Shown here piece after piece: positions 1-8,659 of a DNA stretch of 64,000 nt. The stretch's first letter is position 1, and each line of letters begins with the position of its first letter. The position numbers and the translations under genes are program-made. The notes under the pieces are model-generated. The model was given only the letters and a program-made list of their open reading frames with translations. It did no database searches and was not told the DNA's origin. Where the stretch lies: positions 1,116,001-1,180,000 of the forward strand of contig NC_010528.1 in NCBI RefSeq assembly GCF_000069785.1, written 5' to 3'. This DNA comes from Cupriavidus taiwanensis LMG 19424 (GTDB lineage Bacteria > Pseudomonadota > Gammaproteobacteria > Burkholderiales > Burkholderiaceae).

Positions 1-111
1 CGCGTTCTTTTCGGCGGCGAGCGCCGACATCACGGTGAAGATGGTGGTGCCGACGCCGGGCAGGCGCGATGGCGGCGGCGTCAGTGGAGCAAGCGTGGTG
101 TCTGCGGACAT
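1..111 (-). CDS. PLP-dependent aminotransferase (N-terminal fragment, cut by window edge)
   Basis: Only the first 37 codons are inside the window; the gene continues past base 1 on the minus strand. The visible N-terminus runs from a proline-rich start into RLPGVGTTIFTVMSALAAE. This resembles the opening of class I/II aminotransferases of the YbdL (methionine/aromatic aminotransferase) type, whose sequence normally continues into an 'INLSQGFPDF'-like stretch. The frame is open to the window edge and the ATG sits at 109-111. The PIN-domain gene lies upstream on the same strand, about 90 bases away. The family assignment rests on this short segment and recall of the family; the exact substrate cannot be told. 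Confidence 0.7.
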   Translation of the reverse strand, partial: MSADTTLAPLTPPPSRLPGVGTTIFTVMSALAAEKNA

Positions 112-204
112 AGGGCAGGGTGTCGATGCGATGGAAACGGGAGGCGCTCGGGCGCCTGCGGCACGGCGGCGGCGCGAGCCGCCACATTCTAAAGCGGATC
201 GGCC

Positions 205-747
205 TTAAAGCGGATCGCCGGCCGGGCCCAGCGCGGCCAGCCAGGCGCCGAATGCCGGCGGTGTCATCACTTCCACGCCGCTGCTGCGGCGCAGGCGGCT
301 GCGCAGCTTGAGCACGGCCTTGTCCTTCGACACCAGACAGGCGGCGCCGGCGAAATGGGCCAGTTCGACGAACTTCTGGTCGTCAGTGTCCTTGCAGCGC
401 GGCAGGCGGATGGCGTCGCAGTCGGCCTGCAGCGGCGCGGCTTGCAGGGTGGCGAGACGGTCGACGGTGGCCAGCGCCGCGCCGATATCGACGTCGAAGC
501 GTGCGAATTGCGGATAGGCCAGCACCCGACGCAGTTCCTCGCGGCAGTCGGCGCGGATCACCGGGGCGATGGTGCCGGCCTCCAGCGCGGCGCGGATCGG
601 CTCGACGTGGGGGTCCTGGAAGACCAGCAGGTCCACCCAGATATTGGAGTCCAGCACCACGCGCGGCGCAGATGTGATGCCGGCGGGGCGGCCGGCGTCC
701 CCGGCAGTGCCGGCGGGCAGGATGGTTGCGGTGGTGTCGAGGCGCAT
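205..747 (-). CDS. PIN-domain protein (putative toxin-antitoxin toxin family, COG1569-like)
   Basis: A 180-residue PIN-fold protein, a family of Mg-dependent ribonucleases. About 25 disordered residues precede [11 protein letters not shown], which holds the first acidic catalytic residue. A helix with EELRRVL follows, then [12 protein letters not shown] with the central acidic pair, then LVSKDKAVL near the C-terminus. This is the spacing expected of an intact active site. COG1569 proteins are annotated as toxin components, but no small antitoxin-like reading frame adjoins it: the neighbours are an aminotransferase downstream and yaaA, divergent, upstream. It may therefore be an orphan housekeeping nuclease rather than a TA toxin. 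The ATG at 745-747 is the first start in the frame. Confidence 0.75.
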   Translation of the reverse strand: MRLDTTATILPAGTAGDAGRPAGITSAPRVVLDSNIWVDLLVFQDPHVEPIRAALEAGTIAPVIRADCREELRRVLAYPQFARFDVDIGAALATVDRLATLQAAPLQADCDAIRLPRCKDTDDQKFVELAHFAGAACLVSKDKAVLKLRSRLRRSSGVEVMTPPAFGAWLAALGPAGDPL

Positions 748-751
748 TCGC

Positions 752-757
752 TACAAT
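752..757 (+). promoter_or_regulatory. Probable -10 box of yaaA
   Basis: TACAAT lies about 40 bases before the yaaA ATG, in the 49-base gap between the divergent PIN gene and yaaA. No convincing -35 is seen, so this is a suggestion only. Confidence 0.35.
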
Positions 758-796
758 CTGGGCTTGTTTGTCCTTGGCTACTGCCGCGATTTTGCC

Positions 797-1582
797 ATGC
801 TCATCGTTTTGTCTCCCGCCAAGTCGCTGGACTACGAGACTCCCGCCCGCATCAAGACTCACACGCTGCCGCGCTTCATCGACCGTTCCGCCGCGCTGAT
901 CGAGCGCCTGCGCCGGCTGGCGCCGCAGGACGTGGGCGCGCTAATGGACATCTCGGACAAGCTGGCAGTGCTCAACGTGACGCGCTACGCCGACTGGTCG
1001 CCGACGTTCACCGCGGCCAACAGCAAGCAGGCGGTGCTGGCCTTCAACGGCGATGTCTACGACGGTCTCGACGCGAAATCGCTGTCGGCCGACGACCTCG
1101 GCTTTGCGCAAAAGCACCTGCGCATCCTGTCCGGCCTGTACGGGGTGCTGCGCCCGCTGGACTGGATGCAGCCCTACCGGCTCGAAATGGGCACGCGCCT
1201 GGACAACGCCGCCGGCAAGGACCTGTACGCGTTCTGGGGCGACGACGTCACGCAGATGCTCAACGCCGACATGGCCGCGCTCAAGCAGGAAGGCGCGCCG
1301 GTGCTGGTCAACCTGGCTTCGGAAGAATATTTCAAGGTGGTGCGGCCCAAGGTGCTGCAGGCGCGCATCGTCACGCCGGTGTTCGAGGACTGGAAGGGCG
1401 GCCGCTACAAGATCATTTCGTTCCATGCCAAGCGCGCGCGCGGCACCATGGCGCGCTACGCGGTGACGCACCGCGTGACCGACCCAGAGAAGCTCAAGCG
1501 CTTCGCCGAGGACGGCTATGCCTTCGACAAGGCGGCCTCGGACGCGATCCGCTGGGTATTCCGCCGCCGCCTGGAAGACTGA
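797..1582 (+). CDS. yaaA: Peroxide stress protein YaaA (DUF328/UPF0246)
   Basis: A 261-residue cytoplasmic protein, close to the usual family length of about 258. It begins [14 protein letters not shown], the family signature, and contains the conserved [17 protein letters not shown] block near residues 108-124 and a [13 protein letters not shown] block toward the C-terminus. In Escherichia coli YaaA limits free intracellular iron and so lessens hydroxyl-radical damage during hydrogen peroxide stress; later structural work describes a DNA-binding fold. The start at 797 is chosen because the family begins exactly here, although the frame is open upstream. An M14 carboxypeptidase gene follows after 38 bases and may be co-transcribed. 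Confidence 0.93.
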   Translation: MLIVLSPAKSLDYETPARIKTHTLPRFIDRSAALIERLRRLAPQDVGALMDISDKLAVLNVTRYADWSPTFTAANSKQAVLAFNGDVYDGLDAKSLSADDLGFAQKHLRILSGLYGVLRPLDWMQPYRLEMGTRLDNAAGKDLYAFWGDDVTQMLNADMAALKQEGAPVLVNLASEEYFKVVRPKVLQARIVTPVFEDWKGGRYKIISFHAKRARGTMARYAVTHRVTDPEKLKRFAEDGYAFDKAASDAIRWVFRRRLED

Positions 1583-1620
1583 CCACGCGTCCCGCAACCA
1601 TCGCCACGAGCCCGCCAGCC

Positions 1621-2754
1621 ATGCTGCATATCTCTTCGCATTTCGATTCCGGCGCCATCGAGGTCGAGGCGCTTGACCGCGCCGACGATATCCGCCTGCG
1701 CATCCGTGCCGATTCGCACGCCGACTTCCGCCAGTGGTTCCATTTCCGGCTGCAGGGCGCGGCCGGGCAGGCCTGCCGCCTGCACTTCCTGAACGCGGGC
1801 GATTGCACCTATCCGGACGGCTGGCGCGACTACCGCGCGGTGGCGTCGTACGACCGCGCCAACTGGTTCCGCGTGCCGACGCGTTTCGACGGCCAGGTGA
1901 TGACCGTCGAGGTCACGCCCGAGCACGACAGCATCTGGTTCGCGTATTTCGAGCCGTATCCGGACGAGCGCCACCTGTCGCTGCTGGCAAGCTGCCAGCG
2001 TTCGCCGCTGGCGCGGCTGTCGCACCTGGGCAGCACCGTGGACGGACGCGACATGACGCGCGTCACTGTCGGCCAGCCGGGTCCGGGCAAGTCCAACATC
2101 TGGATGATCGCGCGCCAGCACCCGGGCGAGAGCATGGCCGAGTGGTTTGTCGAAGGCGTGCTGCAGCGGCTGACCGGCACCGGCATGTGGGCCGGCGACC
2201 CGGTCGCGCGCAAGCTGCTCGAGCGCGCGGTGTTCCATATCGTGCCGAACATGAACCCCGACGGCTCGGCGCGCGGCAACCTGCGCACCAACGCCGCGGG
2301 CGCCAACCTGAACCGCGAGTGGATGGCGCCGAGTGCCGATACCAGCCCCGAGGTCTATCACGTGCGCCGCGCGATCGAAGCCACCGGCTGCGACATGTTC
2401 TTCGATATCCACGGCGACGAGGGCCTGCCGTACAACTTCGTCGCCGGCAGCGAGATGCTGCCGGGTTTTACCGAAGCACGCCGGCGCGAGCAGCAGCGCT
2501 TTATCGAGGCCTTCAAGCGGGCCTCGCCTGACTTCCAGGACGTGCATGGCTACGCCGCCAGCAAGTACAACGCCGATGCGCTCAAGCTGGCGTCCAAATA
2601 CATCGGCCACACCTTCGGCTGCCTGGCGCTGACGCTGGAGATGCCGTTCAAGGACAACGCTGATATGCCCGATCCCGCGGTGGGCTGGAACGGGGCGCGC
2701 AGCGCGCTGCTGGGAACGGCGATGCTGCAGGCGATCCTGGATTTTCTGGGCTGA
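1621..2754 (+). CDS. M14-family zinc carboxypeptidase (cytosolic carboxypeptidase-like)
   Basis: A 377-residue enzyme with an N-terminal beta-sandwich domain (about residues 1-120) and a metallocarboxypeptidase domain, the layout of bacterial cytosolic carboxypeptidase-like M14 proteins. Zinc ligands are visible as HPGES near residue 168 and the histidine of DIHGDEG near 264. NPDGSARGNLRTN supplies the substrate carboxylate-binding region, and LTLEMPF near 337 carries the catalytic glutamate. There is no signal peptide, so it should act in the cytoplasm on C-terminal residues of peptides; the substrate is unknown. The same frame is open backward through yaaA, but the ATG at 1621 matches the family start. 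Confidence 0.87.
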   Translation: MLHISSHFDSGAIEVEALDRADDIRLRIRADSHADFRQWFHFRLQGAAGQACRLHFLNAGDCTYPDGWRDYRAVASYDRANWFRVPTRFDGQVMTVEVTPEHDSIWFAYFEPYPDERHLSLLASCQRSPLARLSHLGSTVDGRDMTRVTVGQPGPGKSNIWMIARQHPGESMAEWFVEGVLQRLTGTGMWAGDPVARKLLERAVFHIVPNMNPDGSARGNLRTNAAGANLNREWMAPSADTSPEVYHVRRAIEATGCDMFFDIHGDEGLPYNFVAGSEMLPGFTEARRREQQRFIEAFKRASPDFQDVHGYAASKYNADALKLASKYIGHTFGCLALTLEMPFKDNADMPDPAVGWNGARSALLGTAMLQAILDFLG

Positions 2755-2778
2755 GCGTTGGCTTGCTGACGGTCTTCT

Positions 2779-2804
2779 CCCCTCTCCCATTTATGGGATA
2801 GGGG
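2779..2804. repeat. CCCCTCTCCC-type hairpin (dispersed repeat copy 1)
   Basis: CCCCTCTCCCAT, a two-base loop, then ATGGGATAGGGG form an almost perfect stem just after the carboxypeptidase gene. The same pyrimidine-rich arm and purine-rich complement recur at 13648-13680 and 37827-37852. No U-tract follows, so it looks like a REP-type intergenic element rather than an intrinsic terminator. Confidence 0.55.
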
Positions 2805-2846
2805 CGACAACCAGCGCCCGCATGGGCGTGCGCTGCGTTGCTGCGT

Positions 2847-3623
2847 CTACTGCTTTTTCTTGCTCTTGCTGCTCGCCTTGGCCGACGTCGACTTGGCGGA
2901 GCTCGACTTCACGGACTTCGATGCCGACGCCTTGCCGGACTTCGACGCCGTGCTCTTGCCCTTGGCCCCTTTGCGGCTCTTGCTGGCCGACGTGCGCGTG
3001 GCGGTAGGCACCGCCGGCGCCGCGGCGGGCTCGCTGATGGTGGCGCCGCTGCTGTCCAGCAGTTCATAGGCCAGCATCATGCCGTCGTCATAGCCGCAGC
3101 GCACCTTCACCGGCTGCCAGTCGTCGCTGCCCTTGCGCTTGTGCGCGGTGGCGGCGAAGGTGACCACCGAACTGACCGGCACGGCCTGCTTGCCCGGCGA
3201 GAAGCGCCCGCTCCAGGGCTCGGTGGTGGCCTGTCCCGCGGCGAGCGCGCCGGTGGGAATCTTCAGCGCATCGTAGGTGGCCGAGCGCGGCACCACCCAG
3301 CTGGCATGGGCGGCGCAGTCGGCCACGTCGCTGGTAGCGTTCTCGGTCTTCATCAGCTGTTCGCGCATGCGCGCGCGGTACTCGGACAGACTGACGCGGC
3401 CGCGGTCGGGCAGGTTGATGGTCTTGATGGGGGGCTGGGCGGAGATTGCCGGGGCGGTAGCGGCGGCGGGGCGGGCCGGTGCCGCGGCGATGGCGGCGGA
3501 TGCGGGGGCCGGTGCCGGGGCGGCGGCGGTGCCGGCGGCATCGTCCGGCAGGTTGGCGCAGCCTGCCAGCGCGATCGCACCGGCTACGGCGGCAGCCACC
3601 ATGCGCAGCCGGCTGCCGAGCAT
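2847..3623 (-). CDS. Predicted lipoprotein with Lys/Ser/Ala-rich histone-like C-terminal tail
   Basis: About 258 residues. The ATG at 3621-3623 gives a lipoprotein signal: MLGSRLRMV, a hydrophobic stretch, and lipobox LAGC with the acylated cysteine near residue 22. The frame is open to a TTG at 3755, but that extension would bury the signal. An Ala/Pro linker follows, then a globular part of about 130 residues with four cysteines or fewer and the motifs VSLSEYRARMREQL and VRCGYDDGMMLAYELLDS. The last 50 residues are almost only Lys, Ser and Ala in KSSSAKSTSAKASSK-like repeats, resembling histone H1 or AlgP tails. The globular part may match the BspC-type domain annotated in Burkholderiales, from memory and unsure. 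Function unknown. Confidence 0.7.
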   Translation of the reverse strand: MLGSRLRMVAAAVAGAIALAGCANLPDDAAGTAAAPAPAPASAAIAAAPARPAAATAPAISAQPPIKTINLPDRGRVSLSEYRARMREQLMKTENATSDVADCAAHASWVVPRSATYDALKIPTGALAAGQATTEPWSGRFSPGKQAVPVSSVVTFAATAHKRKGSDDWQPVKVRCGYDDGMMLAYELLDSSGATISEPAAAPAVPTATRTSASKSRKGAKGKSTASKSGKASASKSVKSSSAKSTSAKASSKSKKKQ

Positions 3624-3889
3624 TGCGGAGATTCGTCGGATCACGGTGTTAGCGTTGTGAGCGTGTGCTTGCCTGGATTGCCTGCCGGCGCCATGGGCCG
3701 GCAGCCAGGATGGGTTCGCAAAGGATTGCCATGATAGAGGAAACCCATCTGCCAAAGTTCCTAAATCTTGTTACCCATTCTTCTAAAGCACGGCCAACAC
3801 GCCGCCGCCCGCGCGAAGTGATCCCGGCGCAGGCAGGCCTGCGCTGTGCCGGGCCCGGCCGCCAGCCGTGCCCGGGGTCCTGACCGGTG

Positions 3890-4777
3890 TCAGGCCACGC
3901 GCGACGGCATCGCGCGCGTAAAGCGCAGCAGTTCGTCGAGCAGGCTGTTCAGGTCGTGCCGCAGCCTGGCAAAGCCGGCAGTATGGGTCAGGCCGGCTTC
4001 GTCCATGTAGAGCTTGCGGTTGACCTCGAGCTGCAGGCTGTGGCGGCCGGCCTGCGGCTGCCCGACCACGCGCACGATCTCGACGCCCTTGTACGGGTGG
4101 TTGCGCCACACCTCGTAGCCCATCTCCTTGAGCAGCCCCTCGACCCGGTCGGTAAAGCGCTTGTCGCAGGTGGTGCCGTCGCGGTCGCCGACGACGAAAT
4201 CCGGATGCTCCAGCCCGGGGAATTCGGTCGCGAACGGCGCGGCGTGGCTCGGCATCGAATGGCAGTTGATATGCCAGGCGCTGCCATGGCTGGCGACGGC
4301 GCGCTCGGCCAGCTTCTGCAACTGCGCGTAATAGGGCAGGTAGCAGCGCTCGATGCGGGCCTGCACCTCGGCCACGCTCAGCTTGCGGTCGTAGATGGCT
4401 TCGCCGGTGTCCAGCACGCGCCAGACCAGGCCCTTGCCCAGCCGGGTCTTGGAAGTTTCCTGTTTGGCGCCAGGCCACGGCGCGTCGAGCAGGGCCTCGT
4501 CGATTTCTTCGAGCGCGCGGTTGGCATCCAGGTAGCTGCGCGGAAAGCCCGCGCACAGCAGCGGGATGCCGCGCGCCGGGGCGCCGGCGTAGAGCTCGTC
4601 GACAAAGGTGTCCTCGGCCTGGCGCAGCAGCGGCAGCGGCAGCGCGGGATCGGGGCGGAAGTCCGTCGGGTACGTGGTCGCGCTGTGCGGCGAGTCCAGG
4701 AACAGCGCCGCAGGCTCGCCCTCGGGCTGGTACAGGCAGAACGGACTGTCCGCGATGGTTCGGTCGGTGTCGGTCAT
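3890..4777 (-). CDS. N-formylglutamate amidohydrolase family protein
   Basis: A 295-residue enzyme of the N-formylglutamate deformylase/amidohydrolase family, which hydrolyses N-formylglutamate to formate and glutamate at the end of one histidine-degradation route. Visible family features are LDSPHSATTYP near the N-terminus, SYLDANRALEEID, a central WHINCHSMPS and the C-terminal HSLQLEVNRKLYMDE. These contain the histidines and acidic residues expected of the metal site. No hut genes are near, so the substrate may instead be another N-acyl amino acid. It lies 14 bases downstream of the Bug receptor gene on the same strand and is probably co-transcribed with it, which hints that the receptor imports its substrate or a related acid. 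Confidence 0.88.
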   Translation of the reverse strand: MTDTDRTIADSPFCLYQPEGEPAALFLDSPHSATTYPTDFRPDPALPLPLLRQAEDTFVDELYAGAPARGIPLLCAGFPRSYLDANRALEEIDEALLDAPWPGAKQETSKTRLGKGLVWRVLDTGEAIYDRKLSVAEVQARIERCYLPYYAQLQKLAERAVASHGSAWHINCHSMPSHAAPFATEFPGLEHPDFVVGDRDGTTCDKRFTDRVEGLLKEMGYEVWRNHPYKGVEIVRVVGQPQAGRHSLQLEVNRKLYMDEAGLTHTAGFARLRHDLNSLLDELLRFTRAMPSRVA

Positions 4778-4791
4778 GGTATGCGGTGCGT

Positions 4792-5778
4792 TCAGTCGAG
4801 CGAGATCCTGGCGGCGGCGGCGACGCGCTTGTTCTTGGCCACTTCGCTCTTGATCTGCGCGGCAAAGTGCGCCGGCGTGTCGCCCACCGGGGTGGCGCCG
4901 AGCTTCTCCAGCTTGGCCTTGACTTCCGGCAGTGCCAGCACCTTGACCGCGGCGGCATGCAGCTTGTTCTGCAGGTCGACCGGCAGGTTGGCCGGGGCGA
5001 TCAGGCCGAACCAGGCGGCATCGTTGACTTCGCCCAGGCCGAGTTCGGCGAAGGTCGGCACATTGGGCAGCGCCGCCACGCGCTTGGGCGCGGCCACCGC
5101 GAGCGCGCGCAGCTTGCCGCCCTCGATGAACGGCAGCGACGACGGCAGGTTGTCGAACAGCACCTGCACCTGGCCGGCCAGCGCGTCGTTCAGCGCCGGG
5201 CCCACGCCCTTGTACGGCACGTGCAGCAGTTCGGTCTTGCTGCTCATCTTGAACAGTTCTCCCATCATGTGCGAGACGCTGCCGTTGCCGGCCGAGCCAT
5301 AGGCCAGCTTGCCGGGCTGCGCCTGCGCCAGCGCGATGAAGGCCTTCATGTCGGTGGCCTTGACCGACGGGTGGATGCTCATCACGTTCGGCACCGAGGC
5401 CAGGTTGGTGATGGGGGTGAAGTCCTTGGTGGCATCGTAGGACAGGCGCGGGTAGACCGCCGGGTTGATGCCGTGGGTCGACGCCGTGGCGATGCCCAGC
5501 GTGTAGCCGTCCGGCGCGGCCTTGGACAGGAAGGTGGTGCCGATGCTGCCGCCGGCGCCGCCGCGGTTGTCGACCACCACGGCCTGGCCCAGTTGCTGGC
5601 CGAGCTTGTCGGCGACGATGCGCGCGACGATGTCGGTGGTGCCGCCGGCCGGGAAGGGGACCACCAGCGTGATCGGCTTGGTCGGGTAGCCGGACTGGGC
5701 GGCGGCGCTGAACGACAGGCCGGTGGCGAGGACGGCCGAGGCGGCGGCCAGGGCGCGGAGAAGGTGGCGACGTTGCAT
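4792..5778 (-). CDS. Bug-family tripartite tricarboxylate transporter substrate-binding protein
   Basis: A 328-residue periplasmic solute receptor of the Bug/TctC family, very abundant in Burkholderiales. MQRRHLLRALAAASAV followed by a hydrophobic core and SAAAQS gives a Sec signal peptide cut near residue 28. The mature protein starts with the family hallmark YPTKPITLVVPFPAGG TTD and later has VVDNRGGAGGSIG and GSAGNGSVSHMMGELF, the ligand-contact regions. No TctA/TctB membrane genes are adjacent, as is common for orphan Bug receptors. The ATG at 5776-5778 is fixed by the signal peptide; the frame remains open upstream. It is divergent from a LysR gene 130 bases away, its likely regulator. 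Confidence 0.92.
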   Translation of the reverse strand: MQRRHLLRALAAASAVLATGLSFSAAAQSGYPTKPITLVVPFPAGGTTDIVARIVADKLGQQLGQAVVVDNRGGAGGSIGTTFLSKAAPDGYTLGIATASTHGINPAVYPRLSYDATKDFTPITNLASVPNVMSIHPSVKATDMKAFIALAQAQPGKLAYGSAGNGSVSHMMGELFKMSSKTELLHVPYKGVGPALNDALAGQVQVLFDNLPSSLPFIEGGKLRALAVAAPKRVAALPNVPTFAELGLGEVNDAAWFGLIAPANLPVDLQNKLHAAAVKVLALPEVKAKLEKLGATPVGDTPAHFAAQIKSEVAKNKRVAAAARISLD

Positions 5779-5908
5779 GATCTTTGTGGCGAAAGGTATC
5801 AAGGAAGAGACAAAGGCGTTTTCACGATTCTGCTCGTGCAAGCGGAACCCCCGCAAACGAAATAAAATCCCTAGCTCATTCCATTTGGTCGTGAAGTAGA
5901 GGTGATTT
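5779..5908. promoter_or_regulatory. Divergent promoter region, Bug operon / LysR gene
   Basis: This 130-base AT-richer gap separates the Bug receptor gene (minus) from the LysR-type regulator (plus). LysR proteins commonly bind T-N11-A dyads in such gaps and repress their own gene while activating the divergent one. I see only weak imperfect symmetry around 5856-5893, so no operator is claimed. Confidence 0.45.
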
Positions 5909-6832
5909 ATGCGACGCCTATGTCCGTCGCTGACCGAGTTGCACGCCTTCGAAGCGGCAGCGCGCCATAACAGCTTTACCGTAGCCGCCCGTGAGCTGCA
6001 TGTCACGCAAGGCGCGGTCAGCAAGCAGGTACGCAGCCTCGAGGCCTACCTCGGGGTCGAGTTGTTCCAGCGGGTGCGCCAGCGGCTGGTGCTGACGCCC
6101 GCGGGCGAGCGCTACCTGGAGCGCATCGCGCCCAGCCTGAACGAGCTGGAGGCGGCGACGGTGGAGTTGATGGCGGGGCAGGGACGGGGCGGCGTGCTGC
6201 ATATCGCCAGCATGCCGACGCTGGGCGCCAAGTGGCTGATCCCGCGCCTGCCGCAGTTCTTCGCGCGGCATCCGGAGGTGACGCTGGAGTTCGTGCCGCA
6301 TGCGCAGGGCTACGATTTCTCCGAACCGGACCTCGATGCCGCGATCCGCTTCGGCGACGGCGTCTGGCCCGGCAGCCTGGCCGACTACATGACCGGCCGC
6401 GAAGTCCTGCCGGTATGCCGGCCAGGGCTGCTGGCGTCCGAGCCCGATGGCGTCGCGCCGACGCCGGCGGCGTTGCTGCGCTATCCGCTGCTGCACCACA
6501 CCACCGTGCCCGAGGCCTGGCCCGACTGGTTCGCCACGCTGGGATTGCCCACGCGCGACGCCTGGAGCGGCGCGCGCTTCGACCAGTTTTCGCTGCTGAC
6601 GCAGGCGGCGCTGTCCGGTCTGGGCATCGCCCTGATTCCGCGCTGCCTGATCGAAGAAGAGCTGGCCACCGGCGCGCTGGTGGTGGCGCACCCCGCGCAG
6701 GTGCTGGCGAAGAAGGGCTATTACCTGTGCTATCCGGAGCAGAAGCAGCACCTGCCGGCGCTGCGCACGTTCAGGGCGTGGGTGATGGAGGGGGCGGACC
6801 TGGCGCGGCCGGCGCCCGTTTCGCGCCCCTAG
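5909..6832 (+). CDS. LysR-type transcriptional regulator (GcvA-like)
   Basis: A 307-residue LTTR. The winged helix-turn-helix occupies residues 5-65: LTELHAFEAAARHNSFTVAA is the recognition region opening, followed by ELHVTQGAVSKQVRSLE and LFQRVRQRLVLTPAG. The effector domain starts at about residue 90 with GVLHIASMPTLGAKWLIPRL, characteristic of the GcvA-like branch. It is divergent from the Bug receptor/amidohydrolase pair, which it presumably controls in response to the transported acid or its product. The ligand cannot be read from sequence. Confidence 0.92.
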   Translation: MRRLCPSLTELHAFEAAARHNSFTVAARELHVTQGAVSKQVRSLEAYLGVELFQRVRQRLVLTPAGERYLERIAPSLNELEAATVELMAGQGRGGVLHIASMPTLGAKWLIPRLPQFFARHPEVTLEFVPHAQGYDFSEPDLDAAIRFGDGVWPGSLADYMTGREVLPVCRPGLLASEPDGVAPTPAALLRYPLLHHTTVPEAWPDWFATLGLPTRDAWSGARFDQFSLLTQAALSGLGIALIPRCLIEEELATGALVVAHPAQVLAKKGYYLCYPEQKQHLPALRTFRAWVMEGADLARPAPVSRP

Positions 6833-6834
6833 GC

Positions 6835-8010
6835 TTACTTCGACAACACCTTCATCGCCTGCTCCAGCCCCGCCAGCGTGACCGGGAACATCCGTCCCTT
6901 CATCAGCTGGTTGATCACCGTGATCGACTGCCGGTACTGCCACAGCCCTTCCGGTTCGGGATTGAGCCAGACGAAGTGCGGGAACTGCTCGGTCATGCGG
7001 TTCAGCCACACCGCGCCGGCCTCGGCGTTGTTGTACTCGACCGAGCCGCCGGGCTGCAGGATCTCGTACGGGCTCATGGTGGCGTCGCCGACGAAGATGA
7101 TCTTGTAGTCGGGCGTGTACTTGTGCAGCAGGTCCCAGGTCGCCAGCTTTTCGGCGTGGCGGCGGCGGTTGTTCTTCCACACGTAGTCGTACAGGCAGTT
7201 GTGGAAGTAGTAGTACTCCAGGTGCTTGAACTCGGTCTTGGTGGCCGAGAACAGTTCCTCGACGCGCTTGATGTGGTCGTCCATCGAGCCGCCTACGTCC
7301 ATCAGCATCAGCACCTTGACCTTGTTGTGGCGCTCGGGCCGCAGCTTGATGTCGAGCAGGCCGGCGTTGGCCGCGGTGGAATGGATGGTGTCGTCGAGGT
7401 CCAGCTCGGTGTCGGCGCCTTCGCGGGCGAAGCGGCGCAGCCGGCGCAGCGCGACCTTGATGTTGCGCGTGCCCAGTTCGACCTGGTCGTCATAGTCCTT
7501 GTAGGTGCGCGCCTCCCACACCTTGATCGCGGTGCGGTTGCCCTTGGACGGGCCGCCGATGCGGATGCCCTGGGGGTTGTAGCCGCCGTGGCCGAACGGC
7601 GAGGTGCCGCCGGTGCCAATCCACTTGTTGCCGCCTTCGTGCTTTTCCTTCTGCTCCTCGAGCAGCTGCTTGAGGCGCTCCATCAGCTTGTCGAGGCCGC
7701 CCATGGCCTCGATCTTGGCCTTTTCCTCGGGCGACAGTTCGCGCTCCAGCGTCTTCTGCAGCCAGTCGAGCGGGATGTCGGACTTCCAGTCGACCAGACT
7801 GTCCACGCCCTTGAAATAGGCGGCGAAGGCCTGGTCGAACTTGTCGAAGTGCTTCTCGTCCTTCACCAGCGTCATCCGCGACAGGTAGTAGAACTCGTCG
7901 ATGGAAGGCGTGATGACCTGCGCCTTGAGCGCTTCCAGCATGGTCAGGTATTCCTTGACCGAAACCGGCAGCTTGGCGTGGCGCAGCGAGAAGAAGAAAT
8001 CGATCAGCAT
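6835..8010 (-). CDS. VWA domain protein, CoxE-like
   Basis: A 391-residue cytoplasmic protein with an N-terminal helical region (FFFSLRHAKLPVSVKEYL...) and a C-terminal von Willebrand A domain. The MIDAS-like motif is LMDVGGSMDD near residue 238. Here the usual first serine of DxSxS is glycine, a form I associate with the CoxE-like VWA family. FVGDATMSPYEI and WLNRMTEQFPHFVWLNPEPE follow. CoxE-like VWA proteins pair with MoxR ATPases as metal-dependent chaperones in cofactor insertion or complex assembly. The partner ATPase gene lies upstream in the same strand, separated by a GNAT gene. The client protein is unknown; the nearby cytochrome genes are only a positional hint. Confidence 0.88.
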   Translation of the reverse strand: MLIDFFFSLRHAKLPVSVKEYLTMLEALKAQVITPSIDEFYYLSRMTLVKDEKHFDKFDQAFAAYFKGVDSLVDWKSDIPLDWLQKTLERELSPEEKAKIEAMGGLDKLMERLKQLLEEQKEKHEGGNKWIGTGGTSPFGHGGYNPQGIRIGGPSKGNRTAIKVWEARTYKDYDDQVELGTRNIKVALRRLRRFAREGADTELDLDDTIHSTAANAGLLDIKLRPERHNKVKVLMLMDVGGSMDDHIKRVEELFSATKTEFKHLEYYYFHNCLYDYVWKNNRRRHAEKLATWDLLHKYTPDYKIIFVGDATMSPYEILQPGGSVEYNNAEAGAVWLNRMTEQFPHFVWLNPEPEGLWQYRQSITVINQLMKGRMFPVTLAGLEQAMKVLSK

Positions 8011-8039
8011 GGTGCCTCGCTTTCAGTCGGCGCGGCGCA

Positions 8040-8642
8040 TCAGCGCGGCCGCTCGAGCTGGAATTGCAGGTGTTGCCGCACCGCCGGCCATTCGCTGGCG
8101 ATGATCGAGAACACCACGGTGTCGCGCAGCGTGCCGTCCGGCATGCGCATGTGGTTGCGCAGCACGCCGTCCTGCCGGGCGCCCAGGCGGGCGATCGCGG
8201 CGCGGCTCTGCTGGTTCATCCAGTGCGTGCGGAATTCCACCGCGATGCAGTCGAGATGGTCGAAGGCATGGCCCAGCAGCATCAGCTTGCACTCGGTGTT
8301 CAGCGGCGTGCGCTGGACCCGGCGCGCATACCAGGTCGAGCCGATCTCCACGCGCCGGTTGGCCGCGTCGATGTTCATGTAGGTGGTCATGCCCGCCAGC
8401 TCGCCGGCTGCGTCGCGCACCGCGAACGGCAGCATCGAGCCACGCTGCTGCAGGTCCAGGCGCCGCGCGATCTCGGCCTCCATGCGCTCGGGCGCCGGCA
8501 CGCTGGTGTACCAGAGCTTCCACAGTTCGCCGTCGGCACAGGCGGCGCGCAGGCCGTCGGCGTGCTCGGGCCGCAGCGGTTCCAGCGTGGCATGCCGGCC
8601 CGCCAGGATCACGGGTTTGGCAAAAGGTGTCGTGTCGGTCAT
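8040..8642 (-). CDS. GNAT family N-acetyltransferase (RimJ/RimL-like)
   Basis: A 200-residue GNAT protein of the RimJ/RimL type. LEPLRPEHADGLRAAC is the N-terminal beta-strand/helix. The acetyl-CoA-binding core has EIGSTWYARRVQRTPLNTECKLMLLGHAF, and VEFRTHWMNQQSRAAIARLGARQDG follows. These motifs match GNATs annotated as acting on protein N-termini or small amines. The ATG at 8640-8642 lies 17 bases after the MoxR stop codon, and the CoxE gene starts 29 bases after it ends, so the three probably form one transcript. Whether it acetylates a client of the MoxR-VWA pair is not known. Confidence 0.87.
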   Translation of the reverse strand: MTDTTPFAKPVILAGRHATLEPLRPEHADGLRAACADGELWKLWYTSVPAPERMEAEIARRLDLQQRGSMLPFAVRDAAGELAGMTTYMNIDAANRRVEIGSTWYARRVQRTPLNTECKLMLLGHAFDHLDCIAVEFRTHWMNQQSRAAIARLGARQDGVLRNHMRMPDGTLRDTVVFSIIASEWPAVRQHLQFQLERPR

Positions 8643-8659
8643 CGGGCTTGGCCGCGCGC

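Noticed and set aside
355..1620. Open frame running through yaaA into the M14 carboxypeptidase
   Set aside because: The part before 1621 is out of frame with yaaA and has shadow composition; the carboxypeptidase starts at its own ATG.
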